Positions 36,808 to 45,334 of a stretch of DNA of 64,000 nt are shown here, one piece after another (the first letter of the stretch is position 1; the number at the start of each line of letters is the position of its first letter). The notes below the pieces were generated by a model, which worked only from the letters and a program-made list of their open reading frames with translations, was not told the DNA's origin and searched no databases. Source of the stretch: Chryseobacterium aquifrigidense (lineage in GTDB: Bacteria; Bacteroidota; Bacteroidia; Flavobacteriales; Weeksellaceae); assembly GCF_006716485.1 (NCBI RefSeq), contig NZ_VFPD01000001.1, positions 1,935,314-1,999,313 of the forward strand, read 5' to 3'. A program made the translations under genes and the position numbers.

Positions 36808-36965
36808 TAGTCATCAAAATTCAATAAAGTTTCTTGTATCAATTTATACGCCAATAAAGCTTCAATACCTACCACATTTAAGAAATTTTTTTATGTAAAG
36901 CTCACTTTATTCGATAGTCTCATTTTATAAATAAAAGAGTGTCTGTATTTTATTATAAATTCATG

Positions 36966-37191
36966 TCAGATTAAGCCTAACATCAGTATTACATTCAGCG
37001 TGAAATAAAACAATAGCAGAATAAACAGTTCTTTCAAAAAAGGTCTTTTTTTCCTGTAAATTTTGCTTACTATTGAAGATAATCCTAAAAATAATAATCC
37101 TACCACTGTCAAAAAAAATACTTCTGACCAGTAATGCTGGAATCAATTCATTACCCATCATTTGCTCCAGTTTTCTTTTGATCCTAGTCAA
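36966..37191 (-). pseudogene. Small two-helix membrane protein gene interrupted by a one-base frameshift at a T8 run
   Basis: One frame reads TTG-started TRIKRKLEQMMGNELIPALLVRSIF. After the run of eight T (plus-strand A8 at 37111-37118), a different frame reads LTVVGLLFLGLSSIVSKIYRKKRP and FLKELFILLLFYFTLNVILM, ending at a stop at 36966-36968. Removing one T joins them into a coherent protein of about 74 residues with two membrane helices and a basic loop. It may be a real inactivation, slippage-controlled expression, or a sequencing error. The start codon is uncertain. Confidence 0.45.
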
Positions 37192-37325
37192 ATCCTGAGA
37201 TCTTTACTAAACTGAGACATCCGAATGTATAAATTATGGTTTTTAAAAGAAAAAAATAGTTGTTTTACTGGTGTATTCCATTCAGATTACAATATAGTAA
37301 CCTAAAATTATAAAAAAATTTCCTT

Positions 37326-37733
37326 CTACAGTTTAAAAAAGAAGTAAACCACGGCAACCCATTCTTTTTTTATACCATGGGCGTAGCCTATTGTGCTGCG
37401 GCTGGCATTTTCAACGGTTCCGTCATCTTTAATATATCCCAAGGTAGAACGGCTGCTGTTTTCTACAGTTCCGTCTTCCCTTACATAACCTACTGTAGAA
37501 CGGCTTTTATTTTCAATAGTTCCGTCATTTCTGATATAACCAATCGTAGAATGGCTGCTGTTTTCAACAGTACCATCACTCCTGATATAACCGACTGTGG
37601 AATGGCTGCTGTTTTCAATAGTTCCATCAGTTTTAATATATCCTATGGTACTCCGGCTGCTGGATTCAATGGTTTGTGCTTTTATCAGTATCGTGCCTGT
37701 TACAGTGATCATTAAAAATAATATTTTTTTCAT
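37326..37733 (-). CDS. Exported 17-residue repeat protein (4-fold beta-flower type)
   Basis: 135 residues with a signal peptide (MKKILFLMITVTGTILIKAQ). The mature part is about five and a half 17-residue repeats of the form ENSSxSTxGYIxxDGTV, encoded by 51-bp DNA repeats between 37380 and 37680. A short hydrophobic tail follows (EWVAVVYFFFKL). The repeat (IGYI..DGTIEN) resembles the Bacteroidota beta-flower family. The function is unknown, probably a small periplasmic or surface protein. Copy number could change by recombination. Confidence 0.78.
   Translation of the reverse strand: MKKILFLMITVTGTILIKAQTIESSSRSTIGYIKTDGTIENSSHSTVGYIRSDGTVENSSHSTIGYIRNDGTIENKSRSTVGYVREDGTVENSSRSTLGYIKDDGTVENASRSTIGYAHGIKKEWVAVVYFFFKL
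37380..37680 (-). repeat. 51-bp tandem coding repeats
   Basis: Each unit encodes 17 residues around GYIxxDGTxENSSxST. Units share runs such as GTAGAACGGCT and TGGCTGCTGTTTTC on the plus strand, and differ mainly at the two residues before DGT. Confidence 0.8.
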
Positions 37734-37888
37734 TTCATTTTAATGTTTTATCCAGGTCTAAGTTAAGATTCTCTTTTCAATTTCTTTATTTAAAATTCAA
37801 GCTGAAAAACTAACGTAAATCATATAACAGGAGCATCAAGTACAATCTTTTTTTTGTTATTTTTACTCATTATAAATAAAAATAATAC

Positions 37889-38374
37889 ATGAAGAAAATT
37901 GTACTTACAGGAATAACAGTGATAGGAGGATTTCTAACGGCAAATGCACAGTGCAAACCCGTAACCGCTCTTACAGAAAGTTTTGATACCTGGAAAGATA
38001 TTAATAAATGCTGGACTGCTCAAGCGGGAAAAGCGATGCTTTATGCAAGTGACAAAAGAATTATATTTTATTCAATGAGCAATCCTGGAGAAAATATGTA
38101 TCTGGTAACACCCGAAATTAAAGCGGGAACCTATACGTTGTCTCTTGATCTTTCTGATAATGGAGGTGAAACAAGCTTAGAGCTTTTCTCAGTAGACAAC
38201 CCTTCTGATGTGAAAACTTATGTTTCAATCACTAAACCTTCCAAAATAACAGGAGAGAAAAAAACATTTACCGTTTCTTTAAAAAAAGACTCCCATTTAG
38301 GGTTGAAAGTCTTACTGAATGGAGTACATCAGGCTGTTTATATGGATAACCTGTCTCTGCAGACAAAGAAGTAG
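37889..38374 (+). CDS. Small exported protein with choice-of-anchor-J-like domain
   Basis: 161 residues. The signal peptide is MKKIVLTGITVIGGFLTANAQ. The mature protein is one beta-sandwich-like domain with LTESFDTWKDINKCWTA at its start, the usual opening of choice-of-anchor-J/MAM-like domains, and LVTPEIKAGTYTLSLDLSDNG. The end VYMDNLSLQTKK is the domain's closing strand. No T9SS sorting tail is present, so it is probably periplasmic. A strong terminator follows. Confidence 0.72.
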   Translation: MKKIVLTGITVIGGFLTANAQCKPVTALTESFDTWKDINKCWTAQAGKAMLYASDKRIIFYSMSNPGENMYLVTPEIKAGTYTLSLDLSDNGGETSLELFSVDNPSDVKTYVSITKPSKITGEKKTFTVSLKKDSHLGLKVLLNGVHQAVYMDNLSLQTKK

Positions 38375-38460
38375 ATTTAGGATAATGCCAGGTGAGCACC
38401 AGTAAAACTATGTCTTAAGAAAAAACTAAAACATTCTTAACAGTATATATTCAATACAAA

Positions 38461-38494
38461 AACTCAGAGTGAAATTTCGCTCTGAGTTTTTTAT
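38461..38494 (+). terminator. Terminator after the 37889 gene
   Basis: A 13-bp stem AACTCAGAGTGAA / TTCGCTCTGAGTT with one wobble pair and a 2-base loop, then TTTTATTTTT. Confidence 0.85.
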
Positions 38495-38584
38495 TTTTAG
38501 TTTTAAAAGGATTATGATTACGGTAGAATCTAATGCTTAAGCTCATTCAAATTTCCAAAAAATACACACTATGGAAATTAATAA

Positions 38585-38610
38585 AAAGAGTATCACTGCG
38601 GATACTCTTT
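38585..38610. terminator. Terminator for the minus-strand HTH pair
   Basis: A 10-bp perfect stem AAAGAGTATC / GATACTCTTT, loop actgcg. On the minus strand it is followed by a TTTAT tract. Confidence 0.7.
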
Positions 38611-38666
38611 AAAACTTAGAAAAAACGTGCTAATATATACTTCATTACTTGAGAATAAAAAGCAGA

Positions 38667-38999
38667 TTATACTAAAAATATCCGCTTCCACTTTGTAATG
38701 GTATTTCTGCTTAATTTAAAATGCTTCGCTAACTGACTGTTATTTAATTGATGCTTTTTTTGATAATCAAGGATTTCAAAAATAGTCTGTTTATCATAAG
38801 ATTTGAACTTTTGATTTTCAGATGACCCATCAAAAAATATAATATTATTAACTTTCAAAACATCAGATAAAGACATTGTTTCTTTTGATAGATATTTCTT
38901 TACATATTCTAATTTTTCCGGACATTTAGACTTTATGAAATCATGATAAATCCTTTTATAATTAGGTCCTGCATTTATTATTTGTACTTGCTTATCCAT
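38667..38999 (-). CDS. HTH-domain protein, second of an overlapping pair
   Basis: 110 residues. The C-terminal 35 residues are a helix-turn-helix: QLNNSQLAKHFKLSRNTITKWKRIFLV, of the type found in transposase OrfA and insertase proteins. The N-terminal part (about 1-60) has no recognised domain. The start lies inside the last codons of the gene at 38978-39394, in another frame, so translation is probably coupled. There is no DDE catalytic domain and no inverted repeats at the ends, so I do not call it an active insertion element. Confidence 0.65.
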   Translation of the reverse strand: MDKQVQIINAGPNYKRIYHDFIKSKCPEKLEYVKKYLSKETMSLSDVLKVNNIIFFDGSSENQKFKSYDKQTIFEILDYQKKHQLNNSQLAKHFKLSRNTITKWKRIFLV

Positions 39000-39394
39000 T
39001 TATTCAATGTTGATTTTGGGATCCGGTATTGAGTAATGATTTCTACCGAAGTCTTTTTTTTATTTTTTAAGAGCTCCAATATATAGTCTATAATTTCCTT
39101 TGTATAGAGACTTTTCCGGAACTGAGGCAGTTTTGATTTCACTCCATTTTTATTTTGGCTGGCGATGGGAGCGTATAATATTAAATGATTGGAATAGAGA
39201 CGGAAAAAATCATATTTCAATAATTTCGACCATTTTAGAAGTATATCAACGTCTAATGATTTCTTAGAATACATTTCGAGAATCTCCTTTTCTGTTGAAT
39301 GTAAGAATCTGCAGATTCTGCTCATCTCAATATCCTGTTCATTGACACATTCATACACCAATGCACCAATGTGAATGTCTTTCAAATTTTCCAT
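38978..39394 (-). CDS. HTH-domain protein, first of an overlapping pair
   Basis: 138 residues. The C-terminus has a helix-turn-helix close to that of the partner (KKTSVEIITQYRIPKSTLNKWISKYK). The N-terminal part (about 1-70: LLKWSKLLKYDFFRLYSNHLI) looks like a second small helical DNA-binding or oligomerisation unit. The stop overlaps the next start by 22 bases: the DNA that encodes KWISKYK also encodes the start MDKQVQII. Such pairs are sometimes called transposase subunits by similarity. A DNA-binding regulator pair is equally possible. Confidence 0.65.
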   Translation of the reverse strand: MENLKDIHIGALVYECVNEQDIEMSRICRFLHSTEKEILEMYSKKSLDVDILLKWSKLLKYDFFRLYSNHLILYAPIASQNKNGVKSKLPQFRKSLYTKEIIDYILELLKNKKKTSVEIITQYRIPKSTLNKWISKYK

Positions 39395-39432
39395 CTTTAA
39401 TTAATTTATATCTGTATTCGAAAAGTAATATT

Positions 39433-39897
39433 TTATAAGAAGTAAGTTCCTGATTTATCCTTTATTAAATTGTTGGATATATCCCCTAAAAGCTTGTGGA
39501 TTTCATTCTCACTACAAAATGTAATATCAATATTTTTTCTTAACAGCTTCCCTGAAGAATTTGAAAAAAGAATAATTAAATATTTTCGATAGGTCCTTTC
39601 CAGTATTTCTATCCTTACAATTTTTTTTTGTGGCATTTCAAAGACTGGATTTCTTCCATTTGAAAGCCATTGATAGCTTTTAATAGAAATCACCTTTCCG
39701 GAATTCTCATATTCAAATATAAACCGGTTTTTTAACAGCCCATATACCAGTACCAATAAAACGACCAGGGAAAAAACCTCTGAAGTAAAAATGTATCCAA
39801 AAAACATGAGAATACCAATGCTCAAAGAAAGTAGCGACAATAGAACTAACTGAACAATCATATGATGACTTACTCTCTTCTTATTATTTATTTTCAT
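39433..39897 (-). CDS. Small membrane protein of unknown function
   Basis: 154 residues with two adjacent membrane helices (LVLLSLLSLSIGILMFFGYIF at about 13-33, and VFSLVVLLVLVYGLLKNRF at about 36-54), then a soluble domain of about 95 residues with beta-strand character. The domain may resemble a PH-like membrane-protein fold (ISIKSYQW near its start), but this is not secure. It lies 38 bases upstream of the HTH pair on the same strand and may share their transcript. Confidence 0.6.
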   Translation of the reverse strand: MKINNKKRVSHHMIVQLVLLSLLSLSIGILMFFGYIFTSEVFSLVVLLVLVYGLLKNRFIFEYENSGKVISIKSYQWLSNGRNPVFEMPQKKIVRIEILERTYRKYLIILFSNSSGKLLRKNIDITFCSENEIHKLLGDISNNLIKDKSGTYFL

Positions 39898-40451
39898 TAC
39901 CCTTCAATTATTAAATTTGTCTATTCTTATTTATTTTCTCTGTATATATTTTGAATTCAAATGGCGGAATACTGTTATTCCATTCATTCCGGGAGCTTGT
40001 ACAAATACGCTGATTGCACTCTCTTACAGCCCTGCTATTAAAAATGTAACTTTTATAATTTTAACCATACTTAATTTTCCATGTACATTGATTCACCTAC
40101 CACTCACCTTTTATTCTTTAAGACAAAGTGACTTCATTAATAATTTAATTAACTAAAGCATGTTATTTCTTTAAAAACAAGAATAAAAACATCTCACAAA
40201 AGTGAAATAAATACAGAATTTTGTTTAAAAAATTTGAGAATTTATTTAACTTTTAATGGTTAAACAAAGCATTAAAGTTACTAATGCAAATGTCTGATAA
40301 TCTTAACAAAAGGTAAAATAATTACTGTAAAAATAGATTAGCAATATTGTAATTTTTAATTGCGTATCATGTAGTTTTTAAATGACATTTAATTCTTTCA
40401 ACAATGATTTATTTTTACTACATTTATATTAATTGAACCGAACAAACACAA
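39898..40451. other. AT-rich intergenic region before sensor kinase 1
   Basis: It holds one 79-codon frame (39917-40156) with no family resemblance, which I do not accept as a gene. No clear TATATTTG box or operator was found before 40452. Confidence 0.4.
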
Positions 40452-43400
40452 ATGTACCAACGCTCCTCAATGTATCATAAAGCAGTTATATTGCTGCTAT
40501 TATTCCGGATACTGCTATGCTATAGCCAGCAAACAGCTTCTGTATGGTATGACACAGATAATGGTCTTCCACAGAATAGTGTAAAAGATATTACTAAAGA
40601 TCAATACGGATTTATATGGCTGAGTACAGAAAACGGTTTAGTACGCTACGATGGATATAATTTTGTAACGTATAATCATCTTGATCTTAAAAACAACAGA
40701 TTTACTTCTTTTTTCGGAAGTATTGAAAAAGATTCCATTTATAATTCTACAGCTTATACGGAAAACATTGTTTTATTGTCCAGAAGAAATGTAAGTGTTT
40801 TACATCAGATGAACAGCTGTACTCAAAAAATGTTGGATGAAAGCAAGTTATATGGATTATTTGTAAAAAACGGAACTCCTGAAAAAATAGATCATAAAGA
40901 CTTCTTCATTTATTTTGACAGAAAGAATTCCTATCATCTGTTTAATAATGGAACTATACAATATAATGATAAAAAGATAGTATCCCTAAAGGAACTGCAT
41001 AAGCATTATATAGCCGATACTTTTTGTTTTGGGCAAAATATTTTTATTATTGATAAGAGGTTAAAAAAAATCATCAGAATATCTTCAGGGCAAATCAGTT
41101 ATTTAAATGCTTCAGAGATTTTCTTCCAGAATCACGTCAAAGTATACTGGAGTCAGATTAACAATCAGTGTTTTATCTTTCATAATAAGTCATTGTATAA
41201 GGTATCCTATCAAAACAATACCATCGGATTAAAAAAAATGATAGATTATGATCTTAATGAAAACTCTTTAGCATCTGTTTATCATGATGAGATTAATAAT
41301 AAAGTTTATCTCGGTACCTTATCAGACGGTTTGAATGTAGTGAAGTTTAATAATTTCCATGTGGCCAACCGGTCAAACAAATCTTATGAAAATATTTTTT
41401 ATTCGATACTTCCTTTTGAAAATGATAAAGTAATTACTGCATCTGGAGATGTATACAACGAAAACGGACTGATAAAGCAATATCATTTTAATACAACCAG
41501 CAAATATTTTTTATTCTATGATCCACAAAAAAATATTTTTGTTCAAAACGGCAGATCACTACTTCGTTTTTTCAAAGGTTCCGATTATTCAAAACACGAA
41601 TCCCTGTATTTCAAGGAAACACCACCGTACGTTTTCAATGTCAACCATTGCTATATTACAACGTTACATCTGCCTTCATTACAATCTCAACTTTCTTTTT
41701 ATAAAGATTCCGGTTTCAAACAGCCGTTTTTACAGTTTTCAATACCCAATATTGTTACATCAGTACAAGAGCTGGCCCATAATAAATGGCTGATAGGAAC
41801 CAGGGATGCCTTGTATTCGATGGAAGAACCCTCTTTTACTCTTACAAAGATCTCTACCCGTTCATTACATGTAAGAGAAATTACAAAAGCAAAAGATGGG
41901 AATATTTGGATCATGACCCAGGGAAATGGCTTCTTTCTATACAAAAAGGGTCAGCTCATTAAAATGCCCGAAGATAAAAACGGATATCTTTCATTTTCAC
42001 ATACGATTCTGGAAGACAAAAATGGTTTTCTCTGGATCAGCACCAATAATGGTTTATTCAAGGTGCTGAAAAGTAACCTGCTGCAATATTTAAAAGATAA
42101 AAAAACGTTACCCTACTACTACCGGTACAGTAAGGAAGATGGCTTTAAAACCAATGAATTCAATGGAGGCAGTTCTCCAAGTGCCGCAGCTCTCCAAAAT
42201 GGAAGTTTTGTGTTTCCATCTATCAAAGGACTGGTATTCTTTGATCCTGAAAAAATAAGAAGCTATTACCCTAAAAATTTCTTTTTGGAAAGGGTTATAT
42301 TCTATGATTACAAAAGTAGGATACAGGGAAAGCATATTAATCTGGAAAACAATTTTTATAAAACGATAATTTTAATAGATGTTCCTTATTATGCTAACAG
42401 AGCTAATTTGGTTATTGAAGGAAAACTGAAAGGTTCCAAGAATGAAAGATGGGAAAGGGTAAGCAGTGACGGCAAATATTATATCTCAAATCTGGAACCG
42501 GGCCAATATCAGCTTATGGTGAGAGTATTGACTTCTCCGAAAGGAAAATACATCTATAAAACAATGGATATCAGTGTAAAATACTTGTTTTACCAAACAC
42601 CTATTTTTAAATTCTTTATTGTTTTACTATTGTCTCTTATTGTATTTACATTCTTTAAAATAAGAATAAAAAGGCAGGAACAGAAAAAAAGAGAACTTGA
42701 AAAAATCATTACCATAAGAACCCGGAAACTTTCAAAGACCGTCTCCAAACTGGAAGATACCAAGGAACAGCTCCGAAAAGAGAGTGTACAGCAGAAAAAA
42801 CTTTTGGAGACCATAAGTCATGATATCATTACGCCCATAAAGTATTTATCCATTACCGCCCAAAAGTTATATGAGACAGACGAACATGATCGTTACATAC
42901 AAAAGAAATATTTCGAAAGTTTCTACACATCTTCTGTAGAGTTTTACAATTTCGTGAAAACGCTAAAGGAATATGCAGAGATATATAACATTTCTGAAAA
43001 AAATGAAATTTATAATATTTATGAGGTGGTAGAAGCTAAAAAAGCTCTTTTTGAGGTTGCAGCGAAAGAACAAAACACTCTTATTATCAACAATATTAAA
43101 GATCCCACTTACTCAAAAAACAACCAGAATGTGATTGCTGTCATCATTCATAATCTCATAGATAACGCGGTTAAAAATACAATTAATGGAATCATAGAAC
43201 TTTCTACCACTGAAGATAGCAGGACCTTTTTCCTGGAGGTAAAAGATACGGGTAAAGGAATGAGCCGGGAACAGATGACCTATTATGAAAAGCTTCAGGA
43301 TAATATTGAAAATGAGAAGCTGGTTTTACAAAAATACAGTTTAGGACTACACCTTATCCTTCAGCTGCTTATGATGATTAATGGTAGAATTGAATTTAAA

Positions 43401-43460
43401 AATAACACACCCAACGGAACCATAATATCCATTAAAATAAAAAAACAAAAAGATGACTAG
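40452..43460 (+). CDS. Beta-propeller sensor histidine kinase 1
   Basis: 1002 residues. A signal or first membrane segment lies at about 8-25. A periplasmic two-component propeller occupies about 30-610 (repeats such as FIWLSTENGLVRYDG, NIWIMTQGNGFFLY, FLWISTNNGLFKV), then a Y_Y_Y-type domain (about 615-710). A membrane helix lies at about 718-738 and a coiled coil at about 740-785. The kinase core has SHDIITPIKYLS (phospho-His), VIIHNLIDNAVKNT (N box) and DTGKGMS (G box). The stop overlaps the response regulator start by 8 bases. There is a near-copy at 46541-49528. Confidence 0.92.
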   Translation: MYQRSSMYHKAVILLLLFRILLCYSQQTASVWYDTDNGLPQNSVKDITKDQYGFIWLSTENGLVRYDGYNFVTYNHLDLKNNRFTSFFGSIEKDSIYNSTAYTENIVLLSRRNVSVLHQMNSCTQKMLDESKLYGLFVKNGTPEKIDHKDFFIYFDRKNSYHLFNNGTIQYNDKKIVSLKELHKHYIADTFCFGQNIFIIDKRLKKIIRISSGQISYLNASEIFFQNHVKVYWSQINNQCFIFHNKSLYKVSYQNNTIGLKKMIDYDLNENSLASVYHDEINNKVYLGTLSDGLNVVKFNNFHVANRSNKSYENIFYSILPFENDKVITASGDVYNENGLIKQYHFNTTSKYFLFYDPQKNIFVQNGRSLLRFFKGSDYSKHESLYFKETPPYVFNVNHCYITTLHLPSLQSQLSFYKDSGFKQPFLQFSIPNIVTSVQELAHNKWLIGTRDALYSMEEPSFTLTKISTRSLHVREITKAKDGNIWIMTQGNGFFLYKKGQLIKMPEDKNGYLSFSHTILEDKNGFLWISTNNGLFKVLKSNLLQYLKDKKTLPYYYRYSKEDGFKTNEFNGGSSPSAAALQNGSFVFPSIKGLVFFDPEKIRSYYPKNFFLERVIFYDYKSRIQGKHINLENNFYKTIILIDVPYYANRANLVIEGKLKGSKNERWERVSSDGKYYISNLEPGQYQLMVRVLTSPKGKYIYKTMDISVKYLFYQTPIFKFFIVLLLSLIVFTFFKIRIKRQEQKKRELEKIITIRTRKLSKTVSKLEDTKEQLRKESVQQKKLLETISHDIITPIKYLSITAQKLYETDEHDRYIQKKYFESFYTSSVEFYNFVKTLKEYAEIYNISEKNEIYNIYEVVEAKKALFEVAAKEQNTLIINNIKDPTYSKNNQNVIAVIIHNLIDNAVKNTINGIIELSTTEDSRTFFLEVKDTGKGMSREQMTYYEKLQDNIENEKLVLQKYSLGLHLILQLLMMINGRIEFKNNTPNGTIISIKIKKQKDD

Positions 43461-44091
43461 AAAAATTATTATTGCCGATGATCACTTCGTAGTAAGATTA
43501 GGCACTACCCTGATTCTGGAATCACACTACAAAGATGTAAAAGTTTCCTGTGCAGAATCCTATATGGAACTCACAGAAAAATTATATGCAGAGTCGTTTG
43601 ACCTGCTCATTTTAGATATCAATATGCCGGAAAGCAAATATTTGAGTATGATTGGTGAAATAAAAACAATACAGCCCAATCTTAAAATCCTGGTCTTTTC
43701 AGTATATGACAACGATATTGCGGTACAATATATCATTGAAGGAGCGGATGGTTACATTAATAAATTATCGGATGAAAATAATATCCTGGAAGCCGTTCAG
43801 CAAATATTAGAAACCGGAACGTATTACTCCCCGGATATTGTAAAAAAGCTTGTTTCTTCCGCTAAAAAAGACACTCCCATCAACCCACTGGAAACATTAT
43901 CCGAAAGGGAGAAGGAAATATTTGATCTTCTGGTGAAAGGATATGGGAATATTGAAATATCGAATGAACTCAACCTTCACCTTTCTACGGTGAGTACTTA
44001 CAAAGCAAGAATTTATAAAAAATTAAATATTAAGAATACTGTGGATCTTGTAAGGTTGGGCGATAGAAATCAAACGCACAAACATAAATAA
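43453..44091 (+). CDS. NarL/LuxR-type response regulator 1
   Basis: 212 residues. The receiver domain (about 1-120) has the acidic pair IIADDH, the phospho-Asp in LLILDINMPES (about 55) and a conserved Lys in NKLSDEN. The LuxR-type HTH is C-terminal (LSEREKEIFDLLVKGYGNIEISNELNLHLSTVSTYKARI). It overlaps the kinase gene by 8 bases (ATGACTAG shared), so the pair is translationally coupled. The receiver and HTH are almost identical to the second copy at 49521-50156. The target genes are not evident. Confidence 0.94.
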   Translation: MTRKIIIADDHFVVRLGTTLILESHYKDVKVSCAESYMELTEKLYAESFDLLILDINMPESKYLSMIGEIKTIQPNLKILVFSVYDNDIAVQYIIEGADGYINKLSDENNILEAVQQILETGTYYSPDIVKKLVSSAKKDTPINPLETLSEREKEIFDLLVKGYGNIEISNELNLHLSTVSTYKARIYKKLNIKNTVDLVRLGDRNQTHKHK

Positions 44092-44140
44092 ATGTACGAT
44101 TTTTGGTATTCTCAAAATTGACTGAAGCACTGAGTGTATG

Positions 44141-44170
44141 AAAAAACGGAATAAATATTCCGTTTTTTTT
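44141..44170. terminator. Bidirectional terminator after response regulator 1
   Basis: AAAAAACGGAATA / TATTCCGTTTTTTT with a 2-base loop, between convergent ends at 44091 and 44192. Confidence 0.87.
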
Positions 44171-44191
44171 GTAATGATTATGACAATTGTA

Positions 44192-45334
44192 TTACTGTTT
44201 TTTTGACTTCATTTTCTTTTGTAATTTCTGGGTTAAGACAACTAGTTTATTAATTTGTTCTTTTTGGAAATCAATCTGCCTTTGCTGTTTTATAACATGT
44301 AAGTAAAGCTCTTCCACCTTCTCCAGTGTCTGGGTTGAAAGTTCTGATAAATTAAATGAATAGAGTCCATTTTCCGTTTTTGCTAAATCATTAATAGAAG
44401 TTACCCCCGGTAAATGATTGTTCTGTTTAATAAATTTTTCTGTATCATAAATATTTAAGAATTTATATTTAGAATTCAGTAAAGATTTTCCAGTGTAATA
44501 CTCTTCAAATACATAATCAGGGTAAGTGGCTGTTGCTGTTTTAATACTTCCATTTACATTTAATTTTTCTGAACCAAAAGCAGGTTCCGTAGCATACCCT
44601 ACTGCCAGATTATTAGTTGCTGTAATATTCCCTGCTGGCGAAATATGCATCCGTACCTCGCCTAAAGCATCTCCAGCCGATGTTGTTATAAAATCTATTC
44701 CAGAAGGAAAATGTGTATTTGTGGTTCCTAAAGTAAGGACTGAACTTTTTCCGGTAGCCATAATCTGTGCTGCCGAATTTGTATCACAATAGATAAATAA
44801 AGAATAATTTCCATTATTGGAAAAACCCATTGAAGATCTTGTTCCTGTACCAGAATCCTGCACTATACCAAGGCCGGCACTATTATTAATAGTGGTCGTC
44901 TGTTGATTCACGAATTTCAGATCACTTCCATTTTGGGTAACCGTTCTGGTATTGGTAAGAACACCATCTGCATTATAAATATTATTATAACTACTGATCA
45001 GCTTCTGCCATACTACCCCATCAAAATAATAGTATCCAATTGCATCAATATTCACTCTTGGTCCGCTATTGTCACCCGTTGAGATATCTGTAATATAAAT
45101 TAATGCTCCTTTTTGATTAGTTCCATAAAGAGCATCTCCTTTAGCAGAAAGCTCTGCCCGGGTAAGTCGTGGTGCCTGAAGTCCGTCAAGATCAGTAATC
45201 CCTAGTTTTCCATTAATATCCAATGTGGAATTAGGCGCTGTAGTATTAATCCCTACACCTGCATTCTGTGCAAAAATGCCAGAAGAAGCTGCCAATAAGG
45301 CTGCTGTTAATAAAGTTGTTACATTTTTTTTCAT
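44192..45334 (-). CDS. Secreted tail-fibre-like protein with C-terminal coiled coil
   Basis: 380 residues. The signal peptide is at about 1-22. The start of the mature protein, GVGINTTAPNSTLDINGKLGI, is typical of a large family of Bacteroidota surface or fibre proteins. The C-terminal region (KFIKQNNHLPGVTSINDLAKTENGLYSFNLSEL) resembles the part before S74-type intramolecular chaperone domains, and the tail is coiled coil (QQRQIDFQKEQINKLVVLTQKLQKK). No T9SS sorting signal is present. It sits opposite in strand between the two kinase/regulator pairs. Confidence 0.75.
   Translation of the reverse strand: MKKNVTTLLTAALLAASSGIFAQNAGVGINTTAPNSTLDINGKLGITDLDGLQAPRLTRAELSAKGDALYGTNQKGALIYITDISTGDNSGPRVNIDAIGYYYFDGVVWQKLISSYNNIYNADGVLTNTRTVTQNGSDLKFVNQQTTTINNSAGLGIVQDSGTGTRSSMGFSNNGNYSLFIYCDTNSAAQIMATGKSSVLTLGTTNTHFPSGIDFITTSAGDALGEVRMHISPAGNITATNNLAVGYATEPAFGSEKLNVNGSIKTATATYPDYVFEEYYTGKSLLNSKYKFLNIYDTEKFIKQNNHLPGVTSINDLAKTENGLYSFNLSELSTQTLEKVEELYLHVIKQQRQIDFQKEQINKLVVLTQKLQKKMKSKKQ

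Noticed and set aside
36961-37191. The 76-residue minus-strand frame as an intact gene
   Set aside because: The part after the T8 run reads as nonsense (DSGRIIIFRII), while the neighbouring frame gives two clean membrane helices. It is treated as a frameshifted gene.
37377-37715. 112-codon plus-strand frame
   Set aside because: It is the shadow of the 51-bp repeats. The minus-strand frame has a signal peptide and a coherent repeat protein.
38667-39394. The HTH pair as an active insertion sequence
   Set aside because: No DDE or other transposase core, no terminal inverted repeats and no target duplication could be seen.
39917-40156. 79-codon plus-strand frame
   Set aside because: It has no family resemblance, an irregular hydrophobic pattern and no promoter box, and it lies in AT-rich DNA.
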